Shown here in pieces: positions 33,682-41,654 of a stretch of 41,654 bases of DNA; within the stretch, counting starts at the first letter, position 1, and the number at the start of each line of letters is the position of its first letter. The DNA is from Saprospiraceae bacterium. Lineage in GTDB: Bacteria > Bacteroidota > Bacteroidia > Chitinophagales > Saprospiraceae. The stretch lies in assembly GCA_020629615.1 (NCBI GenBank), contig JAHDCZ010000016.1, positions 1 through 41,654 of the forward strand, in the 5' to 3' direction. The notes under the pieces were generated by a model. The model was not told the origin of the DNA. It saw nothing but the letters and a program-made list of their open reading frames with translations, and searched no databases. The translations under genes and the position numbers were made by a program.

Positions 33682-34401
33682 ATGACTAGATTGAGCGTAA
33701 ACATAAATAAAGTTGCACTAATTAGAAATTCGAGAGGAGCAAACCTTCCAAATTTAAAGCAATTTGCTTTGGATTGCGAAGAGTTTGGAGCACAGGGAAT
33801 CACGGTGCATCCAAGGCCTGATCAAAGACATATTCGTTTTGATGATCTACCTATTCTAAAAAATTGTGTGGCAACCGAATTTAATGTTGAAGGCTACCCG
33901 TCAGAAAATTTTATGGAAATGGTTTTGGCTTGCCAACCTCATCAATGTACTTTGGTACCTGATCCGCCTGGTGTTTTAACCTCAAATGAAGGATGGAAAA
34001 TAAAAGAGAACGCTGGTTTCTTGGAAGATATTATTGGACGCTTACATGAAAAAAATATTCGGGTTTCTTTATTTGCTGATGCCACACCTCAAGCCGCTTA
34101 CGCTGCCAAGCAAGTAAAGGCGGATCGCATCGAATTATACACCGGAAAGTACGCCAACGATTTCCATAAGGACAAGTTGAAAGCTATCGCTCCACATATA
34201 GAATGCAGTAAAGAGGCAAGAAATCAAAATATAGGGCTCAATGCTGGGCATGACCTTAATTTGGATAACTTATATTTTTATAAATCGCAGGTGGTTAGCT
34301 TAAAAGAGGTATCAATCGGTCATGCATTGATCAGCGATGCTTTATATTATGGCATCAAGAATACTATTCAAATGTATCTCCACGAGTTGTCAAGAAAATA
34401 A
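33682..34401 (+). CDS. pdxJ: Pyridoxine 5'-phosphate synthase
   Basis: 239 aa from ATG 33682 (MTRLSVNINKVALIRNSRG). The open frame starts 25 codons earlier but that part overlaps the cdsA start and is not conserved. Condenses 3-amino-2-oxopropyl phosphate with 1-deoxyxylulose 5-phosphate in the DXP-dependent vitamin B6 pathway. Motifs: GAQGITVHPRPDQRHIRFDD (active-site His/Arg), TEFNVEGYPSENFM, CTLVPDPPG, RVSLFADATPQ, RIELYTG and GLNAGHDLNLDNL. The normal family length fits. Confidence 0.96.
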   Translation: MTRLSVNINKVALIRNSRGANLPNLKQFALDCEEFGAQGITVHPRPDQRHIRFDDLPILKNCVATEFNVEGYPSENFMEMVLACQPHQCTLVPDPPGVLTSNEGWKIKENAGFLEDIIGRLHEKNIRVSLFADATPQAAYAAKQVKADRIELYTGKYANDFHKDKLKAIAPHIECSKEARNQNIGLNAGHDLNLDNLYFYKSQVVSLKEVSIGHALISDALYYGIKNTIQMYLHELSRK

Positions 34402-34481
34402 TTTTTATGTTTAGACGACTTTTGATCATTTCTCAAACTATACAAATCCAATTTTACAGGATTAGAAATTATATTCATTCT

Positions 34482-36131
34482 ATGAAAAGTTTCCTTATAC
34501 TATTATCCTCTCTTATCGCATTAGCGCTTCATGGTCAAAATACGATTGGTGTTCTTTCGATCGATCAAAATCTTGCTCAAGAAGGCTATAATCTTTTGTA
34601 TCCTCACAATCAGAGCAATGTTTACTTACTCGATAATTGCGGAGAGATTGTTCATCTATGGGAAGATGAAGGGACTAGACCCGGAAATTCGGCCTACATA
34701 TTAGAGAATGGTGATTTAATTAAATGTAAACGATTGAATACCAATCCTGGCGATGATCCCATTTGGGCTGGTGGAGGAGGTGCTTATATTGAAATCCGAG
34801 ATTGGGAAAACCAACTAAAATATAGTTTCTTTCAAAATGATTCATTGGCTAGAATTCATCATGATATTGCTCCGATGCCCAACGGAAATATCCTTGCCAT
34901 TTCTTGGGAGCTTATTGGGCTCGACGAAATGCTAGAGGCTGGGGTAGACACATCCAAGATTGCCGTCGAAAAATTTTGGTCAGACTATGTTTTCGAATTA
35001 AATCCTAGCACCGATGAAATTGTCTGGGAATGGCATGCATGGGATCATCTTGTCCAAGAGTTTGACCCCTTAAAATCAAATTTTTTTCCTGTTTACCAAT
35101 CCCCAGAAAGGATACATGTGAATTTTAACGAACATACCAATACACCGGATTGGTTGCACAGTAATTCTATTGATTACAACCCTGTGCTTGATCAGATCGT
35201 CATTAGTGTGCCTCATTTTAATGAATTTTGGATTATTGATCACAGCACAACGACGGCAGAAGCCAAAACATCAAGCGGTGGAAATGCCAATCGTGGAGGT
35301 GATTTACTATATCGATGGGGAAATCCACAAGCATATAATTTTCAACAAGGGGTTGATCAAAGACTTTTCTTTCAACATGACGTCCATTGGATTGATCCAT
35401 ATGCACAGCCAGAGGACGAAGACTTTGGTATTTTATTAATGTATAATAACAGGATTGAACCTGAGAGTCAGACTGCATTCTTTGATACTAATTTTGATTA
35501 TCAAAACCAAAAATATCCAGTGCTAGATAGCCTAGAAAATCAACGATCATTTGATAAAATCATCACACACCCTGAAAGTGTAGAGATGGCATCTTCTCAA
35601 TCCGTTTCAAGTGCCCAATTACTTGAAAATGGAAATACACTGGTTTGCGCCGGTAGATGGGGATATTCTTTTGAAATTACTCCAGAAGACGATATTGTTT
35701 GGGAGTACAGGGTGCCTGTGATTGGAGGTGCGCCGGTCGCTCAAGGTACAGAATTAGAAATGGGACAGAATTTTACTTTTCGTATGAAGAGATATGCTAG
35801 AGATTTTTCTGGCTTTGAAAATAGAGATTTGAGCCCCAAAGGTTATTTGGAGCTTTCGCCCAATGAAGATTTTTGTATGATCGATGTTGCGGTAGATGAG
35901 CAGGATTCAGATTTTCTTTTTAGGCTTTCGCCGAATCCAACGACTCATGTTATAAATATAGATTCAGAAACAAAAATTCGTAAAATTCAGATTCTGGATA
36001 TAAATGGAAAAGTCATCGATCAGCTTGAATCAAATTTTGAGATTCAAAGAGTTGATGTAGGTCAGTTGAAATCTGGATTTTATTTTTTGAGAATTAATGA
36101 GAACAAACTGACAAAATTTGTGAAATTATAG
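34482..36131 (+). CDS. Secreted arylsulfotransferase-like (ASST) protein with T9SS tail
   Basis: 549 aa from ATG 34482 (MKSFLILLSSLIALALHGQ, a signal peptide); an upstream 25-codon frame extension is unlikely. The body has the beta-propeller pattern of arylsulfotransferase family proteins: HHDIAPMPNGNILAISWE, VWEWHAWDHLVQEFDP, WLHSNSIDYNPVLDQIVIS, FQHDVHWID and LENGNTLVCAGRWGYSFEI. The several His residues fit the family's transfer chemistry, but activity is unproven. The last about 75 residues (LSPNPTTHVINIDSETKI to the C-terminus) form a T9SS sorting domain, so it is probably exported to the cell surface. It lies 80 nt after pdxJ. Confidence 0.85.
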   Translation: MKSFLILLSSLIALALHGQNTIGVLSIDQNLAQEGYNLLYPHNQSNVYLLDNCGEIVHLWEDEGTRPGNSAYILENGDLIKCKRLNTNPGDDPIWAGGGGAYIEIRDWENQLKYSFFQNDSLARIHHDIAPMPNGNILAISWELIGLDEMLEAGVDTSKIAVEKFWSDYVFELNPSTDEIVWEWHAWDHLVQEFDPLKSNFFPVYQSPERIHVNFNEHTNTPDWLHSNSIDYNPVLDQIVISVPHFNEFWIIDHSTTTAEAKTSSGGNANRGGDLLYRWGNPQAYNFQQGVDQRLFFQHDVHWIDPYAQPEDEDFGILLMYNNRIEPESQTAFFDTNFDYQNQKYPVLDSLENQRSFDKIITHPESVEMASSQSVSSAQLLENGNTLVCAGRWGYSFEITPEDDIVWEYRVPVIGGAPVAQGTELEMGQNFTFRMKRYARDFSGFENRDLSPKGYLELSPNEDFCMIDVAVDEQDSDFLFRLSPNPTTHVINIDSETKIRKIQILDINGKVIDQLESNFEIQRVDVGQLKSGFYFLRINENKLTKFVKL

Positions 36132-36486
36132 AACTGTAAGAGAAGTGTTATTTGGACTATTTTAAAATCTTTTTGGCACGAGTGAAAAAAAATCGTTGTG
36201 GATTGAAGCAGCGTTAAGGAATTGTTATAAGTTTGTATAACAGTGATCCTAATTAAGTTAGACGGAATCAAAAACACTTAATTAGATTGCAAAAGACGAA
36301 AAATATGATAACTGTCGCATAGAGATGTATTTATGCATTATTGTTTTCTTTAATATTAAATATTGACGAATATTTGGATGTTAAATTAGACCTATTGTGT
36401 GTGTATGTTTTGTGAAGATTTATTAACATTATATTAATAAATTCAGCAATTATGCGACGTATTTAAATAATCTAAATCGAATTGGT
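36132..36486 (+). promoter_or_regulatory. Long leader and regulatory region upstream of susC
   Basis: 355-nt AT-rich region with no gene. It contains the putative promoter and overlapping inverted repeat at 36203-36242. It also has a 10-bp inverted repeat, CTAATTAAGT (36249-36258) with ACTTAATTAG (36276-36285), spacer 17 nt, which could be an operator or a leader hairpin. The remaining about 200 nt before the ATG are AT-rich without a clear fold. Confidence 0.55.
36203..36242 (+). promoter_or_regulatory. Putative susC promoter with inverted repeat over the -7 box
   Basis: TTG (36203-36205), 22-nt spacer, then TAAGTTTG (36228-36235), an exact TAnnTTTG -7 box. The 7-bp inverted repeat TGTTATA (36223-36229) with TATAACA (36236-36242) is centred on that box. 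If used, transcription would begin near 36242 and give a leader of about 245 nt. A regulator binding the inverted repeat would block the box. Confidence 0.45.
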
Positions 36487-39400
36487 ATGAAAAAACTTTC
36501 ACTACTGTTAGTTATTTTTCTTTTTGCTGTTGGCTTTTCATATGGCCAGCGTACAGTAAGCGGGAACATAACTGATGCCGACGGTCTTGCACTGATTGGT
36601 GCAAACGTTATCGCTAAAGGTAGCACTGTCGGAACCATCACGGATATTGATGGTAATTTTACTTTAACTGTTCCAGAAGGAACAACAGAATTAGAAGTAT
36701 CCTACACGGGATACGCTGATCAGACCATCAATATAGATGGATTGTCTAATGTTGTGATTACAATGCAAGAAGGACAAGTCCTTAAAGAGGTTGTGATTAC
36801 TGCATTGGGTATTGAAAAAGAAGAAAGTACTTTGGGGTACAGTGTTGATAAAATCGACTCTGAGGAATTAACCAAAGCACGTGCGACTAACATCGTAAAC
36901 TCACTTCAAGGAAAAGTTACAGGTGTTCAGATTAACAATTCTAGTGGTAACCTTGGGGCTTCATCTAAAATGATCATTAGAGGGGCTACTTCTTTAAGCG
37001 GTAGAAATAATCCTCTTTGGGTTATCGATGGAATGCCGTTTAACAATAGCCAAATTGATGGTGTAAGTGCCATTTCTGGAAACAGAGATTTTGGTAACGG
37101 TGCTATGGTTGTTAATCCAGATGACGTAGAGTCTATGAGTGTTTTGAAAGGTGCAGCTGCGACGGCGTTGTACGGATCTAGAGCTGCGGCTGGTGCAATT
37201 ATTGTAACGACTAAAAGAGGTAAGGCTAGTAAAGATGGTGGAGCTAGAGTTGAGTTAAATTCATCCTACAGATGGGATAATATGTTTGTTGTGCCAGATT
37301 ATCAGCAAGATTATGCAATGGGATCTCAGGCTAAATATGATTCTTCATCAATTGGTTTTGACTGGGGTCCAAGAAATGTTGGACAGACTGTTAATAGCCT
37401 GCCAGTTACTGGAGAGTCAGGAGCTTTACAGAAAATTGATAACAATGGCGTTCAGGATTTCTTTACCACTGGTAGAACATTAATTAACAATGTCGCTATT
37501 TCAGATGGAAATGAAAGAATGGACTATAGAATTAGTATGGGTGCCTTAAATCAAACAGGAATTGTTCCTGGTTCTGAACTGGATAGATATAACGTCAGTT
37601 TGAACGCAGGAGTAAATCACTCTGATAGATTAAAGTCTAGATTTGGTGTTCAATTTACAAAGACAGATTCTAAAGGTACAGCTGCTGCCGGTGCGAATGA
37701 TCCAAACATCATTGGATTGAGTTCATTTAGTAGTACTTTAGATCAGGCCGTTTTCCAACCATGGATTGATGATGCGGGTAACCAAATCAATCAACCTACT
37801 CCAACTTCTAATAACCCATACTGGATTCGTCATGAAAATAGAAATGATCGTGATGATACTCGTGTACTTGCTAACATGCAGGTTACTTATGGATTGTTTG
37901 ATAATTTGGATATTACGGGTAAAGTCGGATATGATTTTGGTCAGGATAATAGATTTATTACAAACAAAAAAGGAACTGCTCAAGTTTTAGAAGGTGATTT
38001 CTTGGTTGATAAGATCAATCAAACTCAGTTCAACACTGACATCATTGCAAACTATGGAATTGATGTTAATGAAGATGTTACTTTAAATGTTCTTGGGGGA
38101 TTCAACTATAACAAGAGAAAATTAGTCAGAGAAGGATTGTTCTCTCAATCTCTTTTAGTTCCTGAATTATTTGATCCAGGAAATACTGAGCTTAATGTCG
38201 CTAACAGAGGGTTTAGTGAGCAAGCTTTATTCGGATTATATGGATCTATAGATATTGGATATAAGTCATGGGCGACATTGACATTGACAGGTCGTAATGA
38301 CTGGTCTTCAACACTTCCTGCAAATAATAGATCTTATTTCTATCCATCGGCTAGTTTGGCATTTGTATTCTCTGATGCATTTGACTTGACAAATGACATG
38401 TTTAGCTATGGTAAATTAAGATTAAGTTATGCACAAGTTGGAAACGATACAGGACCTTATCAGTTAGACTTTAATTTCAATCCTATTTCTAATGCAACGG
38501 GACAGTATGGTTTAGGTGTGAATTTCCCATTCGATGGAAGATTAGCATTTGCTAAGAGTAACACGATTCCTCCTGCAGATCTTAGACCTGAGCAACAAAC
38601 AAGTTACGAGATCGGAGCTGAATTAGATTTCTTTGATTATAGATTAGGATTGGATATCGCATATTTCAAATCTGAAAACAAAGATCAAATCTTGGCACTT
38701 CCGATTCCAGAATCTACAGGTTTTGCAAGTTTAAGAACAAATGTTGGTCAAGTAAACACTAGTGGAGTAGAATTCACAATTGATGCCGTTCCTGTTAAAT
38801 TTGGAAACTTCCAATGGAACACTGCAATTAACTACTCTTCTGCTAAAGTTGAAGTTGTTGAGTTAGCAGAAGGTGTTGATCGAGTATTGATTTCAAGTGC
38901 TTTCAACTCTGTTCAGGTTGTCGCTGAGGAAGGAGCAGGATTCGAATTATTAGCTATCCCTTTCTTAAGAGTTGAAGATTCTTTATCTACTGAGTTTGGT
39001 GGTAGACCACTTATCAATCCTGTTGATGGAACTAGATTAGCTGGTGAGACTAGAACAATGGGTTCTGTATTGCCTGACTTTAATATGGGATTTGTTAACT
39101 CTTTTGATGTTGGTAATTTAAACTTATCTTTTACAATCGACTGGAGATCAGGTGGTGTAATGAAATCTTCTACCGTAGAAAATCTTCAAACTGGTGGATT
39201 AGTGACTGAAACATTAGGTAACAGAGAAGGTACCTTCATTGATAGAGAAGGAGTAATTGATAATGGAGATGGAACGTTTAGAGAAAATGATATTCCTTTA
39301 GCAAATGCTCAAGCTTTTTGGACTAGTTTGGACAACAATAGTGTAGGAGAGCCATTTATTTATGATGCCTCTTTTGTTAAATTGAGAGAAGTTGCATTGA

Positions 39401-39615
39401 ACTATACATTACCACAATCTTTATTGGGTGACTCTTTCATTAAAGGATTAACACTTGGATTGGAATCAAGAAATGTTTGGTTGATTTATTCTGAGGTTCC
39501 TCACATTGATCCAGAATCTAACTTATTTGGTGCCGGTCAAGATGGATGGGGAGTTGAAAGATCAAGCACTCCTGGTACAAGAAGTATAGGTTTTAATGTC
39601 AAAGCGACATTCTAA
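36487..39615 (+). CDS. SusC/RagA family TonB-linked outer-membrane protein
   Basis: 1042 aa. Signal peptide (MKKLSLLLVIFLFAVGFSYG), a carboxypeptidase-regulatory-like beta domain (about 22-105; VSGNITDADGLALIGANVIAKG), the SusC plug region (LQGKVTGVQINNSSGN, MIIRGATSLSGRNNPLWVIDGMPF, AAATALYGSRAAAGAIIVTTKRG) and a large beta-barrel ending in Phe (IGFNVKATF). It imports a ligand captured by the SusD partner, using TonB energy. AGA strongly dominates its Arg codons, unlike most upstream genes, which fits high expression. The SusD gene follows after 20 nt. Confidence 0.96.
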   Translation: MKKLSLLLVIFLFAVGFSYGQRTVSGNITDADGLALIGANVIAKGSTVGTITDIDGNFTLTVPEGTTELEVSYTGYADQTINIDGLSNVVITMQEGQVLKEVVITALGIEKEESTLGYSVDKIDSEELTKARATNIVNSLQGKVTGVQINNSSGNLGASSKMIIRGATSLSGRNNPLWVIDGMPFNNSQIDGVSAISGNRDFGNGAMVVNPDDVESMSVLKGAAATALYGSRAAAGAIIVTTKRGKASKDGGARVELNSSYRWDNMFVVPDYQQDYAMGSQAKYDSSSIGFDWGPRNVGQTVNSLPVTGESGALQKIDNNGVQDFFTTGRTLINNVAISDGNERMDYRISMGALNQTGIVPGSELDRYNVSLNAGVNHSDRLKSRFGVQFTKTDSKGTAAAGANDPNIIGLSSFSSTLDQAVFQPWIDDAGNQINQPTPTSNNPYWIRHENRNDRDDTRVLANMQVTYGLFDNLDITGKVGYDFGQDNRFITNKKGTAQVLEGDFLVDKINQTQFNTDIIANYGIDVNEDVTLNVLGGFNYNKRKLVREGLFSQSLLVPELFDPGNTELNVANRGFSEQALFGLYGSIDIGYKSWATLTLTGRNDWSSTLPANNRSYFYPSASLAFVFSDAFDLTNDMFSYGKLRLSYAQVGNDTGPYQLDFNFNPISNATGQYGLGVNFPFDGRLAFAKSNTIPPADLRPEQQTSYEIGAELDFFDYRLGLDIAYFKSENKDQILALPIPESTGFASLRTNVGQVNTSGVEFTIDAVPVKFGNFQWNTAINYSSAKVEVVELAEGVDRVLISSAFNSVQVVAEEGAGFELLAIPFLRVEDSLSTEFGGRPLINPVDGTRLAGETRTMGSVLPDFNMGFVNSFDVGNLNLSFTIDWRSGGVMKSSTVENLQTGGLVTETLGNREGTFIDREGVIDNGDGTFRENDIPLANAQAFWTSLDNNSVGEPFIYDASFVKLREVALNYTLPQSLLGDSFIKGLTLGLESRNVWLIYSEVPHIDPESNLFGAGQDGWGVERSSTPGTRSIGFNVKATF

Positions 39616-39635
39616 TTAATAAAACAAGAAATAAG

Positions 39636-41051
39636 ATGAAATTTATAAAAATATTATCATTAAGCTTATTGGTTGTTTTTCTATCGACTTCATGTGAAGA
39701 CCAGTTAGATATAAACACCAATCCTTTGGTAGCAACTTCGGCTGATCCGAATGCTGTTTTACCTTATGTATTTGTTCAATATTCAAACAGATACGTTACA
39801 GAGTTGGGTACAAGAATTTTAGATGTACCACAACAATTGAGTTTTTGTTACAATAGCCCGGCTAGAGGAAATACCTCAAGTTTCTTGACAGGAAATACTT
39901 GGTTCATGTATTATAATCAAGTTTTAGGAAACCTTCAATTGGTTGAGCAAGATGCGGAAGCTGCTGGAATTTCTAACAATAACATTAATGCCATTGCTAA
40001 AGTCATGAAAGCTAAGGCATACTTTGAACTTTCATGTATTTGGGGAGATATTCCTTTTACGGAGGCATTAGATGGAGCTACTTACCCATCACCAAATTTT
40101 GATGACCAACAGACAGTTTTCAATGGTTGTATCGATATTTTGGACGAAGCTATGGCACTTATTGATGCTATCGGTGATGCTAGTGTAAATGTAGGTCAAG
40201 GTGATTTAATCTACGGTGGAGATATGGCAAAGTGGAGAAAATGGGCAAATTCTATTAAGATCAGAATTTTGATGTTAATGAGAAATAAGGATGCTTCTGC
40301 TGATTCTAGATTAGCTGCTGCCTTAGGAGAGCCTGTAATTGAAACTTTAGCTGATATGGCCGCAGTGAGATATTTAGATACTCCTGGTGAGGCAATTAGT
40401 TACGAAAGATTTGTTAGTTCATTCTTTGGACCTGATAACGAATCAACAGGTGCTTTTTCTCCATCACCAGTATCTTTTGATTTGATGATGGCAAAAGGTG
40501 GGCCTAGAGCAAATGTTCTTTACACTGATACTAATGGAAATGGTGCTGCTGATATTGGTACTACTACTCCCAATGCTGCGACTAATGCAGTGGTGTCAAA
40601 CAACATTATTAGAAGAGATTATTTGCATGTTATGTTCTTGCCTTCTGAAATTAGCTATTATAGAGCTGAGTTAGGTATGCTAGGTGTTACAGGTGATGAT
40701 GTTCAGTCTAATTTTGACGCTGGTCTTAGATCTGATTGTGAGTTTTGGGGAGGTTCAGGACCAGGAGCTTCTGGCTTGATTTCTGCTGCTGATATTGATG
40801 ATTACATTGCAAATTATGGAACAGTTACTATGCAGGATATTCATGAGCAGCTGTATTTAGCTGGTTTTATGAGACCTGTTTATAGCTGGAATACAGTTCG
40901 TAGAACAGGTGTTCCAACGATGGAAGATTATCCAGGAACTGGTATTTCTTCTATGTTGAAGCGTTTTGACTATCCACCAGATGAGGTGGCATCAAATGTA
41001 AATACTCCGGCAAATCCTCCAACGGACACTAAAATGTGGTTTGAAAATTAA
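39636..41051 (+). CDS. SusD/RagB family nutrient-binding lipoprotein
   Basis: 471 aa. Lipoprotein signal with lipobox ending STSC (Cys20). The N-terminal EDQLDINTNPLVATSADPNAVLPYV and helical repeats (NAIAKVMKAKAYFELSCIWGDIPFTEAL; ANSIKIRILMLMRN) match the SusD-like_2 group, which often pairs with SusC proteins for peptides or oligosaccharides. It lies on the outer-membrane surface as the lid of the SusC channel. No glycoside hydrolase or protease gene of the locus is visible before the window ends, so the substrate is open. Confidence 0.94.
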   Translation: MKFIKILSLSLLVVFLSTSCEDQLDINTNPLVATSADPNAVLPYVFVQYSNRYVTELGTRILDVPQQLSFCYNSPARGNTSSFLTGNTWFMYYNQVLGNLQLVEQDAEAAGISNNNINAIAKVMKAKAYFELSCIWGDIPFTEALDGATYPSPNFDDQQTVFNGCIDILDEAMALIDAIGDASVNVGQGDLIYGGDMAKWRKWANSIKIRILMLMRNKDASADSRLAAALGEPVIETLADMAAVRYLDTPGEAISYERFVSSFFGPDNESTGAFSPSPVSFDLMMAKGGPRANVLYTDTNGNGAADIGTTTPNAATNAVVSNNIIRRDYLHVMFLPSEISYYRAELGMLGVTGDDVQSNFDAGLRSDCEFWGGSGPGASGLISAADIDDYIANYGTVTMQDIHEQLYLAGFMRPVYSWNTVRRTGVPTMEDYPGTGISSMLKRFDYPPDEVASNVNTPANPPTDTKMWFEN

Positions 41052-41062
41052 AATTTAAAAAG

Positions 41063-41654
41063 ATGATAAAAATGAAATATATAATATTATGTCTTGGTCT
41101 TCTTTTTGTGGCGTCTTGTGGCAATGAGTATGTCGTAGAAGATAACTTTGACTTAGAAGAATTACCTGGATATGTTGCATTTGATGCACCGGGTAATGGT
41201 ATTGTTTTGGATGAAATTGTGGTTTTAGAAGATGCAGGTTCAACGTCTTTAACTATTGAATGTCCTACTGGAACTCTTTCGGATATCACTGTAACTTATA
41301 GTGTATCTGGTGATGCAGTTCAAGGAGTTGATTATGACATTGCTGGATTAACAGGAAATACAGGAACAGTTGTTATTTCACCTAATGAAGCTGAATTTTT
41401 AGACAGGGATAATGTCGATCTTGTTGTTGATCTATACACTGATGATGTCGTTGATGGAGTTAAATCTTTAATTATAACTTTGGAAAGTGCGACTAATGCC
41501 GAGGGAAGTGTTGCAGTTGGACGAGGCGGAACTGATTTATTGAAAGTTGCCGTTATTTCTATCGGTGATGTTGATTGTGAGTCTAATCTAGCAGGAACGT
41601 ATGATTATGTTTCTTCTGATTTTTTCTGTGAGGGAGGACCTGTTAATGGATCTA
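41063..41654 (+). CDS. Surface lipoprotein with Calx-beta-like domain, partial
   Basis: At least 197 codons; runs off the right edge. Start ATG 41063, or 41072. Lipoprotein signal ending FVASC (Cys19). The next segment (VAFDAPGNGIVLDEIVVLEDAG, VTYSVSGDAVQGVDYDIAG, then VDGVKSLIITLESATN) has the pattern of a Calx-beta-type domain with acidic residues that could bind calcium. A Cys-containing region begins at the end (DCESNLAGTYDYVSS). It follows the SusD gene by 11 nt, so it belongs to the locus and is probably an auxiliary surface ligand-binding protein. Its true length is unknown. Confidence 0.8.
   Translation, partial: MIKMKYIILCLGLLFVASCGNEYVVEDNFDLEELPGYVAFDAPGNGIVLDEIVVLEDAGSTSLTIECPTGTLSDITVTYSVSGDAVQGVDYDIAGLTGNTGTVVISPNEAEFLDRDNVDLVVDLYTDDVVDGVKSLIITLESATNAEGSVAVGRGGTDLLKVAVISIGDVDCESNLAGTYDYVSSDFFCEGGPVNGS

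Noticed and set aside
35917-35940. TTTC-loop hairpin match in the arylsulfotransferase-like gene
   Set aside because: It encodes the LSPNP motif demanded by the T9SS tail, so codon constraint alone can explain it.
1-41654. CRISPR arrays, tRNA or rRNA genes, transposases and prophage
   Set aside because: Scanned for spaced direct repeats, cloverleaf-like segments and typical proteins; none was found by eye, though a tRNA search tool was not available.

Overview
The window looks like a chromosomal segment of a marine or aquatic Bacteroidota, probably Saprospiria-like (inference). The grounds are SusC/SusD outer-membrane pairs, two proteins with type IX secretion (T9SS) C-terminal tails, SprB-type repeats, lipid A synthesis (LpxB), few Shine-Dalgarno sites and an AT-rich base composition. 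No tRNA, rRNA, CRISPR array, prophage or transposase was seen.

Layout. (1) 0.2-6.3 kb, minus strand: a six-gene block. In transcription order it holds a cytoplasmic coiled-coil protein, a small acidic protein, a membrane-anchored PspA-like helical protein, a substrate-binding protein fused to an OmpA peptidoglycan-binding domain, an ABC permease with an extra C-terminal membrane hairpin, and an ABC ATPase. This is the best candidate for an under-described system: an envelope-spanning ABC module coupled to a PspA-like membrane-stress partner. (2) 6.4-13.5 kb: housekeeping and envelope genes, namely a YbgC-like thioesterase, YihY membrane protein, transglutaminase-like protein, UbiX, FolC, an OmpA protein paired with a membrane-anchored helix-hairpin-helix protein, and an RluE-like pseudouridine synthase. 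(3) 13.5-17.0 kb: a VWA-type membrane protein and a secreted amidotransferase-like protein usually named asparagine synthetase B. (4) 17.2-20.1 kb: a serine-hydrolase lipoprotein coupled to an ABC-2 exporter, flanked by two direct copies of a 21-nt hairpin repeat. (5) 20.2-24.7 kb: a 1509-aa secreted M43 metalloprotease with about 14 SprB-like repeats. (6) 24.8-34.4 kb: two small hypotheticals, then core genes topA, lpxB, surE, hemH, psd, cdsA and pdxJ. (7) 34.5-41.7 kb: a T9SS-exported arylsulfotransferase-like protein, then a SusC/SusD/surface-lipoprotein locus that runs off the right edge.

Scattered through the window are short GC-rich hairpins of two families. One has a TTTC loop (GAAA on the other strand); the other has a CTTGA loop. 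Both show compensatory stem changes, and some copies lie inside coding sequence. Strong intrinsic terminators follow the helix-hairpin-helix gene and the asparagine synthetase B-like gene. An inverted repeat overlies a putative Bacteroidota-type promoter upstream of susC.
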